From a virus, in the IMG/VR virus record IMGVR_UViG_3300032087_002194, positions 1-38,290 of that record: a stretch of 38,290 nt of DNA. One strand, written 5' to 3'. Positions 1 to 5,694 of this stretch are shown one piece after another (position 1 is the stretch's first letter; each line of letters begins with the position of its first letter). The notes under the pieces were generated by a model. The model was not told the DNA's origin. It saw only the letters and a list, made by a program, of their open reading frames with translations, and did no database searches. Position numbers and translations under genes: made by a program.

Positions 1-1
1 C

Positions 2-58
2 CACTGGTCGGTGACGCAAGAGGAGATGCGCGACTGGATCAGGGAGCGCCTGGGCTAG
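2..58 (+). CDS. C-terminal end of a truncated gene
   Basis: An open frame enters from the left edge and ends at TAG (56-58). It encodes only the last 18 residues, ending WIRERLG. The acidic/basic helix-like tail (EEMRDWIRERLG) fits a soluble protein C-terminus, but too little is present to name a family. It is followed by operator A, so this gene and the next small gene are probably separate transcription units. Confidence 0.5.
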   Translation, partial: HWSVTQEEMRDWIRERLG

Positions 59-71
59 GCCCTCCCCATCT

Positions 72-89
72 GTGCCACAACTGTGGTAC
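72..89 (+). promoter_or_regulatory. operator A, palindrome CCACA-AC-TGTGG
   Basis: GTGCCACAACTGTGGTAC is a near-perfect inverted repeat with arms CCACA/TGTGG. A -10-like TACGAT (87-92) overlaps its right end. The same block recurs at 354, 660 and, in altered form, 1844, each time just before a small early gene. No good -35 is visible here, so an activator is as likely as a repressor. Confidence 0.65.
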
Positions 90-98
90 GATGTCGGA

Positions 99-116
99 GT
101 CGGGAGGGATCCCGGC
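99..116 (+). ncRNA. 5' leader hairpin A with GGGA loop
   Basis: GTCGGGA (99-105) pairs with TCCCGGC (110-116), including one G-U pair, around a GGGA loop (106-109). It lies between operator A and the start codon at 138. The stem sequence differs from the other three leader hairpins but the GGGA loop is kept. Confidence 0.6.
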
Positions 117-137
117 ACGCACCTCGACAGACGAACG

Positions 138-287
138 ATGAACACTGAAGAGTTCCAGGCTCAATGCCTGCGACTGCTGGCCGCTGCTCGCAAGTGGCCC
201 GACCACGAGTGGGAGCGACTCGAGGGCACATGGACGATGGGGATACTCGACGCCATGTGCGATCTCGAATACGATCTCGAGCGGTGA
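138..287 (+). CDS. small early protein, 49 aa
   Basis: I do not recognise this protein. I chose the ATG at 138 because the longer frame would begin inside operator A. The product is acidic and helical-looking, rich in Glu, Leu and Trp (EEFQAQCLRLL near the N-terminus, ending DLEYDLER), with no signal peptide or membrane segment. No clear Shine-Dalgarno precedes the ATG, as is common in cyanobacteria. A strong intrinsic terminator follows at 295, so it looks like a monocistronic early unit controlled by operator A. Confidence 0.6.
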   Translation: MNTEEFQAQCLRLLAAARKWPDHEWERLEGTWTMGILDAMCDLEYDLER

Positions 288-294
288 AACCATT

Positions 295-317
295 GGGGCC
301 TCCGGGCCCCTTTTTTT
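295..317 (+). terminator. intrinsic terminator
   Basis: GGGGCC (295-300), loop TCCG (301-304), GGCCCC (305-310), then seven T residues (311-317). A textbook Rho-independent terminator 7 bp after the stop codon of the 49-aa gene. Confidence 0.9.
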
Positions 318-345
318 GTGCCTGTGCGCGGAGTGGCGCCCCCTG

Positions 346-374
346 TTGCATGTGTGCCACAGATGTGCCATACT
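346..374 (+). promoter_or_regulatory. promoter with operator B
   Basis: TTGCAT (346-351) and CATACT (369-374) are spaced by 17 bp, a plausible sigma-70 promoter. The spacer holds GTGCCACAGATGTGCCATAC (354-373), the second copy of the shared operator with arms CCACA/TGTG(C). A protein bound here would cover the promoter. Confidence 0.6.
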
Positions 375-383
375 TAGTGCATC

Positions 384-397
384 GGAGGGGGACCTCC
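384..397 (+). ncRNA. 5' leader hairpin B with GGGA loop
   Basis: GGAGG (384-388), loop GGGA (389-392), CCTCC (393-397). The 5' arm is a perfect anti-16S sequence locked in the stem and 24 nt from the ATG, so it is unlikely to act as a normal ribosome binding site. The unpaired leader after it is A/C-rich (ACAACACACC). Confidence 0.65.
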
Positions 398-412
398 ACA
401 ACACACCAAGAA

Positions 413-649
413 ATGACCAGCACCTTCCAAGTCGGCACCACCTACAAGATGCTGTGGCATGGCGACGCTGACGCCGTCACCCCCTGCAAGGTGGTCAAGC
501 GCACCGCAAAATTCGTGACCTTCGAGCTGCCCGGCTTTGGCGTCAAGCGCGTTGGCATCAAGGCCGATCTTGAGGGCAACGAAGTCGCCTCGCCCCTGGG
601 CAGCTACAGCATGTCTCCCTGGGTGCGCGCCGAGCGCGTGATGGCCTGA
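413..649 (+). CDS. small early protein, 78 aa, basic beta-rich
   Basis: The function is unknown. The start is the ATG at 413, downstream of operator B and hairpin B. The protein alternates short hydrophobic strands with Lys/Arg (TYKMLWHG, CKVVKRTAKFVTFELPG) and ends with SYSMSPWVRAERVMA. From memory, this general pattern (KVVKRTAKFVT then YSM-P) occurs in small uncharacterised phage and plasmid proteins. There is no signal peptide or membrane segment. The next gene is separated by operator C, which begins within 15 bp of the stop codon. Confidence 0.65.
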   Translation: MTSTFQVGTTYKMLWHGDADAVTPCKVVKRTAKFVTFELPGFGVKRVGIKADLEGNEVASPLGSYSMSPWVRAERVMA

Positions 650-650
650 G

Positions 651-680
651 TTGCCATCTGTGCCACAGGTGTGGTACATT
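651..680 (+). promoter_or_regulatory. promoter with operator C
   Basis: TTGCCA (651-656) and TACATT (675-680) are spaced by 18 bp. The spacer holds GTGCCACAGGTGTGGTAC (660-677), the third and best match to operator A; both are preceded by CCATCT. Confidence 0.65.
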
Positions 681-689
681 ATTTGCATC

Positions 690-709
690 GGAGGCGGGGG
701 ACCGCTTCC
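690..709 (+). ncRNA. 5' leader hairpin C with GGGA loop
   Basis: GGAGGCGG (690-697) pairs with CCGCTTCC (702-709), including one G-U pair, around loop GGGA (698-701). This is the longest of the four stems. The following ACAACAC leader and the 15-nt gap to the ATG match copy B. Confidence 0.7.
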
Positions 710-724
710 ACAACACTCGAGACA

Positions 725-964
725 ATGAACCTCTCCACCTTCTTCGCCGAGAAAGACTTCGAGATCCGCACCTACGAAGTCACCAGCCCCACCACCGGCG
801 ACTCCCACATCATCACCACCGACGTCGTCATCGAGCGCATCCTCAATACCCAAGGCCAAGAGCGCCAGCAAGTGACCGGGATCCTGCAACAGCTCGACTT
901 CCGCAACGGCGACTTTCACCACTTCTTCAAGCACCTGGCCACCGCATTGGCCGCCAACTCCTGA
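725..964 (+). CDS. small early protein, 79 aa
   Basis: Not recognised. The ATG at 725 follows the promoter/operator C and hairpin C module. The product has a beta-like N-terminal half (EIRTYEVTSPTTGDSHIIT) and a helical C-terminal half (VIERILNTQGQERQQVTGIL, then HHFFKHLATALAANS). It is soluble with no signal peptide. A GC-rich UUCG hairpin follows directly, so this may be the last gene of its own short transcript, or the hairpin may lie in the leader of the next gene. Confidence 0.65.
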   Translation: MNLSTFFAEKDFEIRTYEVTSPTTGDSHIITTDVVIERILNTQGQERQQVTGILQQLDFRNGDFHHFFKHLATALAANS

Positions 965-971
965 TCACCTA

Positions 972-987
972 GGCCCCTTCGGGGGCC
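972..987 (+). terminator. UUCG hairpin, possible terminator or processing site
   Basis: GGCCCC (972-977), TTCG (978-981), GGGGCC (982-987) form a very stable 6-bp tetraloop hairpin 8 bp after a stop codon. No T-run follows, so termination is uncertain. Alternatively it is the leader hairpin of the gene at 1013, although the loop differs from the GGGA family. Confidence 0.45.
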
Positions 988-1012
988 ACCCACCCACATC
1001 ACACCTAAACCA

Positions 1013-1333
1013 ATGCCCCGCACTAAGAACGTCGTCGCTGCACGCGCACAGCAGGCCAACGTCGAAGAAGCCCAGGCCGAGATTTCCACTCTCTGGGCCA
1101 AGCGCCACGCCGCGTACCACCAGCTGGTCGGCGTCTCTGCCAACGCCATGTTGACCATTTCCGGCTTCAGCGACGGCGACGAGTGGACGCAACAAGACGA
1201 GTTTCGCTCCCGCTGCGCCACCCACATGGAGACTGCCGTAGCAGATGCTGCCGAGAAGTTCGTCGCGGCTGACGCTGCGCACAAGCAGCAGATCGCCTTC
1301 GTCGCCAAGCTCCGCAAGGAGGCCGCCAAATGA
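1013..1333 (+). CDS. helical early protein, 106 aa
   Basis: Function unknown. The start ATG at 1013 follows a C/A-rich leader. The protein is Ala/Glu/Gln-rich and largely helical: a basic start (MPRTKNVVAARAQQ), a probable helix around residues 10-30, and a C-terminal helix with KFVAADAAHKQQIAFVAKL. It could form a coiled coil. It overlaps the next gene by 4 bp (ATGA), so the two are translationally coupled. Confidence 0.7.
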   Translation: MPRTKNVVAARAQQANVEEAQAEISTLWAKRHAAYHQLVGVSANAMLTISGFSDGDEWTQQDEFRSRCATHMETAVADAAEKFVAADAAHKQQIAFVAKLRKEAAK

Positions 1334-1539
1334 GGGCCACGACTTGGGACATTGTCTGCGCTGCCAACCAGCACCTCGAGGCCACTGGCCGCAGGCTGCA
1401 CATCTACCAGTTCTTTCCTGGCCGCTATCAGGCCATCTCGATCGATCGCCAGGGCACTGCGCGGCCCATGCGCAAGATCGGCTCGCAGATGACCGAGGCC
1501 CAGGTCCGCGAGTTCATCTGGCGGTTCATTTTCAAGTAA
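1330..1539 (+). CDS. small early protein, 69 aa
   Basis: Unknown function. It starts at the ATG inside the ATGA overlap with the preceding gene and ends 18 bp before the next ATG. The sequence reads as a small alpha/beta protein, basic overall, with the aromatic stretch YQFFPGRYQAISIDRQG and a terminal helix (EAQVREFIWRFIFK). No signal peptide or zinc motif. Its place in a tight run of early genes supports expression. Confidence 0.65.
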   Translation: MRATTWDIVCAANQHLEATGRRLHIYQFFPGRYQAISIDRQGTARPMRKIGSQMTEAQVREFIWRFIFK

Positions 1540-1557
1540 ACCCAACCACTTCAAACA

Positions 1558-1839
1558 ATGATCGTTCACGGTTACGACCTCGGCCCTCTTGAGCCCCTGC
1601 CTGATGGCTGGGTCAACCCTGGCGGGTGGTCAGCCTTTGCCATGGTCTCGCTTGAGGAGGTCACCGCTCAGCAGCTCTACGACGCCGGCGGTCGCTACTT
1701 CGGCAACTTGGTCGATGAAGGCATCCTCGAAGACAAGCCCATTGACAACCTGCCGGCCAAGTCGATGTTTGACGTGTTCTACTGCCCGGCCCTTGCTAAG
1801 CCTGACTGCCTCCCGTCACTAAAGCCTCCTTTCAGTTGA
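1558..1839 (+). CDS. early protein, 93 aa
   Basis: Unknown. The N-terminal half is Gly/Pro-rich (GYDLGPLEPLPDGWVNPGG) and the second half contains a helix-like VSLEEVTAQQLYDAGGRYF, a pattern that suggests a small ligand- or protein-binding domain. No catalytic motif could be assigned. It ends where promoter D begins, so it is probably the last gene of the transcript that includes 1013-1539. Confidence 0.6.
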   Translation: MIVHGYDLGPLEPLPDGWVNPGGWSAFAMVSLEEVTAQQLYDAGGRYFGNLVDEGILEDKPIDNLPAKSMFDVFYCPALAKPDCLPSLKPPFS

Positions 1840-1866
1840 CACCGTGCCACAAGTGGGCCACAATAC
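1836..1866 (+). promoter_or_regulatory. promoter with operator D
   Basis: A perfect -35 TTGACA (1836-1841) and a -10 CACAAT (1859-1864) are spaced by 17 bp. Between them is GTGCCACAAGTGGGCCACA, the fourth and most diverged copy of the shared operator. The promoter overlaps the end of the preceding gene. Confidence 0.65.
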
Positions 1867-1870
1867 GGAA

Positions 1871-1885
1871 GCCGGGGGATCCGGC
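1871..1885 (+). ncRNA. 5' leader hairpin D with GGGA loop
   Basis: GCCGG (1871-1875) pairs with CCGGC (1881-1885) around GGGAT (1876-1880). As in copies A-C the loop carries GGGA and the ATG lies about 18 nt downstream. Confidence 0.6.
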
Positions 1886-1903
1886 AAGCACACCCCGCAG
1901 AAC

Positions 1904-2092
1904 ATGGACCACGAAGCCCGAGAAGACCTCGCCTACGTCGTCAACGACGTGATCTTCCGCCTTCAGCAGGCAAACAGGAAGGACGAGGCCCTCACGCTTG
2001 AGTTCGCCCTCGAAGACGCTTTGCCCTACGAGGACGATCTCATGAAGCTGGCTTTCTGGGTCGAACAAGAGTTCTGCGGCCTCTACTACTGA
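1904..2092 (+). CDS. acidic early protein, 62 aa
   Basis: Unknown. I chose the ATG at 1904; a GTG at 1844 would start translation inside the promoter/operator. The product is strongly acidic and helical (EAREDLAYVVNDVIFRLQQA, then LEFALEDALPYEDDLMKLAF), ending in a short aromatic tail, GLYY. Small acidic phage proteins of this type often act as inhibitors or DNA mimics, but nothing here proves that. First gene of the transcript that probably runs through the recombination genes. Confidence 0.65.
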   Translation: MDHEAREDLAYVVNDVIFRLQQANRKDEALTLEFALEDALPYEDDLMKLAFWVEQEFCGLYY

Positions 2093-2096
2093 TCCA

Positions 2097-2231
2097 ATGT
2101 CTGACCGCATCGGCAACGCTCTCTGCTTCCTCATCGCCGCCGGCGCTTGCGCCTTCATCCTTGTGGGCTTCGGCCACATGCCACACGACGGTGAGCGGTA
2201 CAACCCCGCCAACCAAACCAAGCTCCGTTAA
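2097..2231 (+). CDS. single-pass membrane peptide, 44 aa
   Basis: A short frame directly after the 62-aa gene (4-bp gap) and abutting the next ATG (TAA then ATG). Residues 6-24 (GNALCFLIAAGACAFILVG) form one transmembrane helix, followed by a polar tail (HDGERYNPANQTKLR). Its tight spacing between two other genes and its clean membrane profile support it. Function unknown; a small inner-membrane protein made early could alter the host envelope or exclude other phages, which is speculation. Confidence 0.6.
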   Translation: MSDRIGNALCFLIAAGACAFILVGFGHMPHDGERYNPANQTKLR

Positions 2232-2402
2232 ATGCCCACCGCTAAACAGCACCCGCTGCACGTCCGCGTTCCTGAGCGCATCCACGCGCTCATGCGCGAG
2301 CAGGCCGAGTCCTACGGGGAGGGCTACACCGTCTCGGCGGTGGCCCGCATCATCCTCGAGGACTACTACGCCGGGTGCCAGCCAAAGACCCTCAACCAAT
2401 GA
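2232..2402 (+). CDS. ribbon-helix-helix-like small protein, 56 aa
   Basis: The N-terminal segment HPLHVRVPERIHALM has the alternating strand then helix pattern of a ribbon-helix-helix DNA-binding protein, followed by a second helix (YTVSAVARIILEDYY). Such proteins bind as dimers to short palindromes. It abuts the upstream stop codon and overlaps the next gene by ATGA. It is one of three RHH-like proteins in the window and a candidate to bind one of the repeated palindromes; that link is inference. Confidence 0.6.
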   Translation: MPTAKQHPLHVRVPERIHALMREQAESYGEGYTVSAVARIILEDYYAGCQPKTLNQ

Positions 2403-2716
2403 ACCCCGAGCAAACCTGCGCCGAGATCATCCGCGTTCGGCAGATGATCAAAAACCTCGAGGAGCGGTACAAGCTCTTGACCGCGTCCCTGCAGAACAGC
2501 ATCGACCTGGGCGAGTGCGACGACCTCATCAACGAGTCGGGCGGCTACAGCTACAGGAACATGACTTTTCGCCGTTGCAACAAGACCTCATGGCGCTACA
2601 GCCCCGCGGTCAAAGAATTGCAAGAGCGAGAGCAGGCGAACAACACGGCCAAGCAGAATGTCTCGACTTACCTAATGGTGCGGGTAGCTGATGCCGAGCC
2701 AGAGTATGACTTTTGA
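2399..2716 (+). CDS. coiled-coil early protein, 105 aa
   Basis: Starts at the ATG of the ATGA overlap at 2399-2402. The N-terminal 40 residues are a likely coiled coil (EIIRVRQMIKNLEERYKLLT), followed by a Ser/Tyr-rich middle (SGGYSYRNMTFRRCNKTSWR) and a charged helix. No known domain recognised. It overlaps the RusA gene, so it belongs to the recombination operon and might be an accessory factor for it. Confidence 0.65.
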   Translation: MNPEQTCAEIIRVRQMIKNLEERYKLLTASLQNSIDLGECDDLINESGGYSYRNMTFRRCNKTSWRYSPAVKELQEREQANNTAKQNVSTYLMVRVADAEPEYDF

Positions 2717-3149
2717 CGTCATCGGCACACCTGTCCCCCAGGGCTCGGTTGTCCCCAATCGGTACGGCAGCGGGGTCCGCTACTGCAACGACAAAACCCT
2801 AAAGCCGTGGCGGGCGCAGATCATCAACGAGATGGTCAACCATCGCCCAGACGACTGGGACCAAAGCGGGGCCATGGCCATCTCTGCCGTGTTCCGGTTC
2901 AACCGACCGAAGTACCACTTCGGCACCGGCCGCAATTCCGAGATCCTCAAGGACAAGGCCCCAGAGTTCCACAGCGTCAAACCCGATCTCGACAAATGCA
3001 TCCGCGCCGTCGGGGACAGCCTCACCGAGTCCGGGCTCTGCAAGGACGACGGGCAAGTCGTCTCATGGACCGCCGCAAAACGCTACGTCATCGGCGACGA
3101 GCCGCCTGGCGTCACCCTCACGATCCTCTCGTTTCCCTCTGATGTCTGA
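2691..3149 (+). CDS. rusA: RusA-family Holliday junction resolvase
   Basis: Cleaves four-way DNA junctions as a homodimer, resolving recombination and branched replication intermediates before packaging. The hallmark acidic residues are visible: KPDLDKCIRAVGDSL (about 97-111) gives D99, D101 and D109, and CKDDGQV (117-123) gives the last Asp pair. The N-terminus FDVIGTPVPQGSV matches the family's opening strand. The length, about 150 aa, is slightly above the usual 120-140. The second ATG at 2706 would give the more typical MTFDV start. It overlaps the neighbours on both sides, in an operon with the Erf-like annealing protein. Confidence 0.88.
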   Translation: MPSQSMTFDVIGTPVPQGSVVPNRYGSGVRYCNDKTLKPWRAQIINEMVNHRPDDWDQSGAMAISAVFRFNRPKYHFGTGRNSEILKDKAPEFHSVKPDLDKCIRAVGDSLTESGLCKDDGQVVSWTAAKRYVIGDEPPGVTLTILSFPSDV

Positions 3150-3783
3150 ACTGACTAAAGCACTCGTCAAGTTCCACAAGGAAGTTGGCACGATCCACAA
3201 AAACGCCTCGGCTCAATACGGCAAGTTCGCCGACCTAGCCAACGTCCTCTCCACCGTGATCCCGCCCTTGGCCAACAACGGCCTAGTGATCACCCAGACC
3301 TATGAACCGAGCGAAGGTTTCGAGCCCATCTTGGTGACCACCCTCCGTCACGAGTCCGGGGAAACCATCGAATCCCGGATGCCGATGGTGATCAACAAAG
3401 GGAGGAACATCCTCCACGACACCGGAGCGGCCATCACTTTTCTCCGGCGTTACCAGATCGTCAGCCTGCTGGGCCTGGTGGCCGACGTGGACACCGACGG
3501 CGCGTTCGTCGAGGAGGCGCCTCAGCCGAAGAGCACCACCAAGAAGGAAACCCCCAAGGCAACAAAGAGCAAGCCCTTGGGCGACCAACCTCTCACGGCA
3601 ACCGAACGCGACGAGATCCTCTTGGTTCTAGCCGCACGCCACAAGCAGCGCCCCGAGGACCTGGCCGACCTCCAGCAAAAGTTCAACGCCAAATTCAAGC
3701 TCGACGCCGGCGCCAAGCTCTCGCTCAACATCACCACACAGGAGCACGTTGAGTTCATCAACCAAACCCTGAAGCCTCTGTGA
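3142..3783 (+). CDS. erf: Erf-family single-strand annealing recombinase
   Basis: Anneals complementary single strands in phage recombination and genome circularisation or concatemer formation. The family signature is clear: MSELTKALVKFHKEVGTIHK at the N-terminus, YGKFADLANV, then the core GAAITFLRRYQIVSLLGL (95-112), ending in the acidic VADVDTDGA. The C-terminal part is Lys/Thr-rich linker followed by a helical tail, typical for Erf proteins whose C-terminus oligomerises or binds partners. It overlaps rusA by 8 bp, which pairs annealing and resolution. Confidence 0.88.
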   Translation: MSELTKALVKFHKEVGTIHKNASAQYGKFADLANVLSTVIPPLANNGLVITQTYEPSEGFEPILVTTLRHESGETIESRMPMVINKGRNILHDTGAAITFLRRYQIVSLLGLVADVDTDGAFVEEAPQPKSTTKKETPKATKSKPLGDQPLTATERDEILLVLAARHKQRPEDLADLQQKFNAKFKLDAGAKLSLNITTQEHVEFINQTLKPL

Positions 3784-3784
3784 C

Positions 3785-3982
3785 ATGCCCCAAGATCCTG
3801 GCGATGTCTACGACCTCGAATATCGGCGTGCGGTTGAGATCGCCGCCAAGAAGCCAATAGCGACCCACCGCTATTCCTTCGAGATCACTGAGGCCGACTA
3901 CAAACGGTTTCAGCAAATCAAAAAGCGGCTCGGCATGACCTCCGCTCAACTGTTCCACTGCCTAATCCTGAATCATGGCTGA
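3785..3982 (+). CDS. ribbon-helix-helix-like small protein, 65 aa
   Basis: Starts 1 bp after the Erf stop codon. The C-terminal half (HRYSFEITEADYKRFQQI, KKRLGMTSAQLF) has a strand-helix-helix pattern like a ribbon-helix-helix repressor, with an unusual long N-terminal arm. Soluble, no signal peptide. It overlaps the next gene by 8 bp. It could autoregulate the recombination operon or bind one of the palindromes; the fold assignment is by eye only. Confidence 0.55.
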   Translation: MPQDPGDVYDLEYRRAVEIAAKKPIATHRYSFEITEADYKRFQQIKKRLGMTSAQLFHCLILNHG

Positions 3983-4268
3983 CGAGTTTTCCTTCCGCTT
4001 CTCTCTCTTCAAGCAAGACGAGAAGAAGAACGACAAGGCACCGGACCAAACCGGCACCCTTGAGATCCAGCGTTCCCAGCTGCCCGCCTTCGTGAACTGG
4101 CTGCGCGAGCAAAAGCCCGAGCAAAACTACGCCGGCGATGACGTGGTCAAGCTGCGCGTGGCTGGCTGGAACACCGTTAGCGAGAAGAGTGGCCGCGCTT
4201 ACGTCAGCGGTCGCATCACCCCTCCGATGGAAAAGGCAACGGCCGCCCCGGCTTCGCTGGATTTCTAA
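3975..4268 (+). CDS. possible ssDNA-binding-like protein, 97 aa
   Basis: The 97-aa product has a charged Lys/Asp N-terminal stretch (FKQDEKKNDKAPDQTG), a beta-like core (VVKLRVAGWNTVSEKSGRAY) and a disordered end finishing in SLDF. Location next to Erf and RusA, the beta-rich core and an acidic/aromatic tip are what a small single-stranded DNA-binding protein would show, but the acidic tail is very short and I cannot confirm an OB fold. Treat the function as a hypothesis. A strong terminator follows at 4291. Confidence 0.6.
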   Translation: MADEFSFRFSLFKQDEKKNDKAPDQTGTLEIQRSQLPAFVNWLREQKPEQNYAGDDVVKLRVAGWNTVSEKSGRAYVSGRITPPMEKATAAPASLDF

Positions 4269-4290
4269 CTGTTCACCCAGACCCTGTGAC

Positions 4291-4329
4291 ACGGGGCCCC
4301 GTTATCGCTACGGTGGCCCCGTATTTTTT
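4291..4329 (+). terminator. strong terminator/attenuator before the sigma gene
   Basis: ACGGGGCCCCGT (4291-4302) pairs with ACGGTGGCCCCGT (4310-4322) as a 12-bp stem with one bulged T and loop TATCGCT, followed by A and six T residues (4324-4329). The T-run ends 5 nt before the sigma factor ATG at 4335. Confidence 0.85.
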
Positions 4330-4334
4330 GACCT

Positions 4335-5234
4335 ATGTCCGCCGACTCGATCTCTGCTTATCTGAACGAAATCGGGCGGCATCGTCTACTGACTGCCGAC
4401 GAGGAGATCACGCTGTCGCGGCAGGTGCAGCGTTGGCTCGAGCTGAAAGATTTAGACCGTCCTCTGACCCCTCGCGAGCGGCGTGAGGTGCGCCTCGGTG
4501 AGCGTGCAAAGGAGCGCATGATCGTCCATAACCTGCGCTTGGTTGTGAACGTCGCCAAGAAATACATCAAGCTGCTGCGCCATGGCGGCCTGTCGTTTGA
4601 GGACTTGATCCAAGAAGGAACGATCGGCCTCGATCGCGCTGTTGAATTGTTCGACGCGACCAAGGGCTACAAGTTCTCGACGTATTCGTATTGGTGGATT
4701 CGCCAAGGGATCACGCGGGCGATCTATACCAAAGACCGCTGCATTCGCGTTCCGCAGCACATGCTCGAGAAGCTGCAGAAGTCGCTCAACTTCAAACGCG
4801 ACTTCATGGTCGAGAACGGCTACGAGCCCTCGATCGCCGAGCTGGCCGAATCCGTGGAGATGACCGCCAAGGATTACGCCACCCTGGTCAGCCGCACCAA
4901 TACCCACAAGAGCCTCGACGAGCTGGCCTCGGTCGATGGCAGCCCCCTGCTCGATCTCGTGCCCGACGAGTCGGAGTCGAATCAGATCCTCGAAGAGGTG
5001 GACAAGAGCGTGACCTATGAGCAGCTCAACCTCGCCTTTTTTCGTCTGAAGGATTGCGAGAGGGATATTGTCTCTTCGATCTATGGCCTGAAGGACGGCA
5101 TTGCCGTGAGCCGCAAGGAGATGGGCCTCCGTCGTGGCGTCACCCGTGAGGCGATCCGGCAACGCGAAATGCGGGGGCTGATGAAGCTACGGCTGGAGCT
5201 TTCGGAAAAAGTGGAAGACGGGGTGGCCGCTTAG
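4335..5234 (+). CDS. phage-encoded sigma-70 family factor (cyanobacterial type)
   Basis: A 299-aa sigma factor that should load host RNA polymerase onto chosen promoters. Region 1.2 is residues 4-36 (ISAYLNEIGRHRLLTADEEI), region 2 about 58-130 (LRLVVNVAKKY, FEDLIQEGTIGLDRAVELFD, KFSTYSYWWIRQGITRAI), region 3 about 137-215, region 4 about 225-288 with the helix-turn-helix around 258-286 (GVTREAIRQREMRGLMKLR). The motifs are those of cyanobacterial primary/group 2 factors, not of T4 gp55 or ECF types, and the long acidic region 1.1 is absent. In region 4.2 RQREMRG replaces the usual RQIE-x-A, so -35 recognition may differ. It lies directly after a terminator with no room for its own standard promoter and no Shine-Dalgarno. 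Its last 48 bp overlap the convergent gene at 5187. Confidence 0.93.
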   Translation: MSADSISAYLNEIGRHRLLTADEEITLSRQVQRWLELKDLDRPLTPRERREVRLGERAKERMIVHNLRLVVNVAKKYIKLLRHGGLSFEDLIQEGTIGLDRAVELFDATKGYKFSTYSYWWIRQGITRAIYTKDRCIRVPQHMLEKLQKSLNFKRDFMVENGYEPSIAELAESVEMTAKDYATLVSRTNTHKSLDELASVDGSPLLDLVPDESESNQILEEVDKSVTYEQLNLAFFRLKDCERDIVSSIYGLKDGIAVSRKEMGLRRGVTREAIRQREMRGLMKLRLELSEKVEDGVAA

Positions 5235-5459
5235 GCGCGAGTGCCACGGGGCCTCTTCGACGTCCTGGGCCAAAGCATTCTTGATTTCCAGCTCGGAGAT
5301 GTACCGGACCGCCTGCTGCAAGATTTTCTTCTGGTAGGCGTTTTGTTTGACCAAAGAGGCCGCAATCGCCGCTACTTGCTCCGGTTCTGGATGATTTATT
5401 GCACTTCTTGCTAGACGCTCAACCTCTAGCTCTTCCTCGATCGTTAAATTGACGACCAT
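5187..5459 (-). CDS. helical protein, 90 aa, convergent with sigma gene
   Basis: Unknown function. I start it at the ATG at 5459 (MVVNLTIEEELEVERL); a longer frame exists upstream but would overlap the divergent gene at 5476. The body is helical: EEELEVERLARSAINHPEPE, then a coiled-coil-like KQNAYQKKILQQAVRYISEL. From memory it resembles short conserved cyanophage proteins with an LxQAV-x2-IxELE motif. The C-terminal 16 codons are antisense to the end of the sigma gene, so the transcript ends in antisense sigma RNA. Confidence 0.65.
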   Translation of the reverse strand: MVVNLTIEEELEVERLARSAINHPEPEQVAAIAASLVKQNAYQKKILQQAVRYISELEIKNALAQDVEEAPWHSRLSGHPVFHFFRKLQP

Positions 5460-5475
5460 CCATTGACCCCAGGCC

Positions 5476-5694
5476 ATGAGCGAATGGCAGAGTTTTAAGG
5501 CTAGCTGCATGCAACCGCCGAAGATAGAACAAATTGAAAAGGAAAATGGGGAGAAAGTATGGAGAGTTACTTACGCGGGAATGATCAAGGAGCACGCGCA
5601 AGACTGGCAGGCCGAGTGGCACTACCGCCAAGCGTGCGAGGTCTACGTCCAGCAGCTGGCCACCAAGCCGTCAGGGGATGATGCGGGGCGGTAG
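5476..5694 (+). CDS. small protein, 72 aa
   Basis: An ATG at 5476 opens a frame for a Trp- and Gln-rich protein (EKENGEKVWRVTYAGMIKEH, then DWQAEWHYRQACEVYVQQL). It has no recognisable family, signal peptide or membrane segment. It diverges from the gene at 5459 with only 16 bp between start codons, and its 3' end overlaps the convergent peptidase gene by 24 bp. The DNA around 5500-5580 is noticeably more AT-rich than its surroundings. Confidence 0.55.
   Translation: MSEWQSFKASCMQPPKIEQIEKENGEKVWRVTYAGMIKEHAQDWQAEWHYRQACEVYVQQLATKPSGDDAGR

Noticed and set aside
374-934. 186-aa minus-strand open frame
   Set aside because: Covers two plus-strand genes with operators and leader hairpins; its sequence is low-complexity and has no independent start signals.
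4452-5162. 236-aa minus-strand open frame
   Set aside because: Antisense to the sigma factor, whose conserved regions leave no doubt which strand codes.
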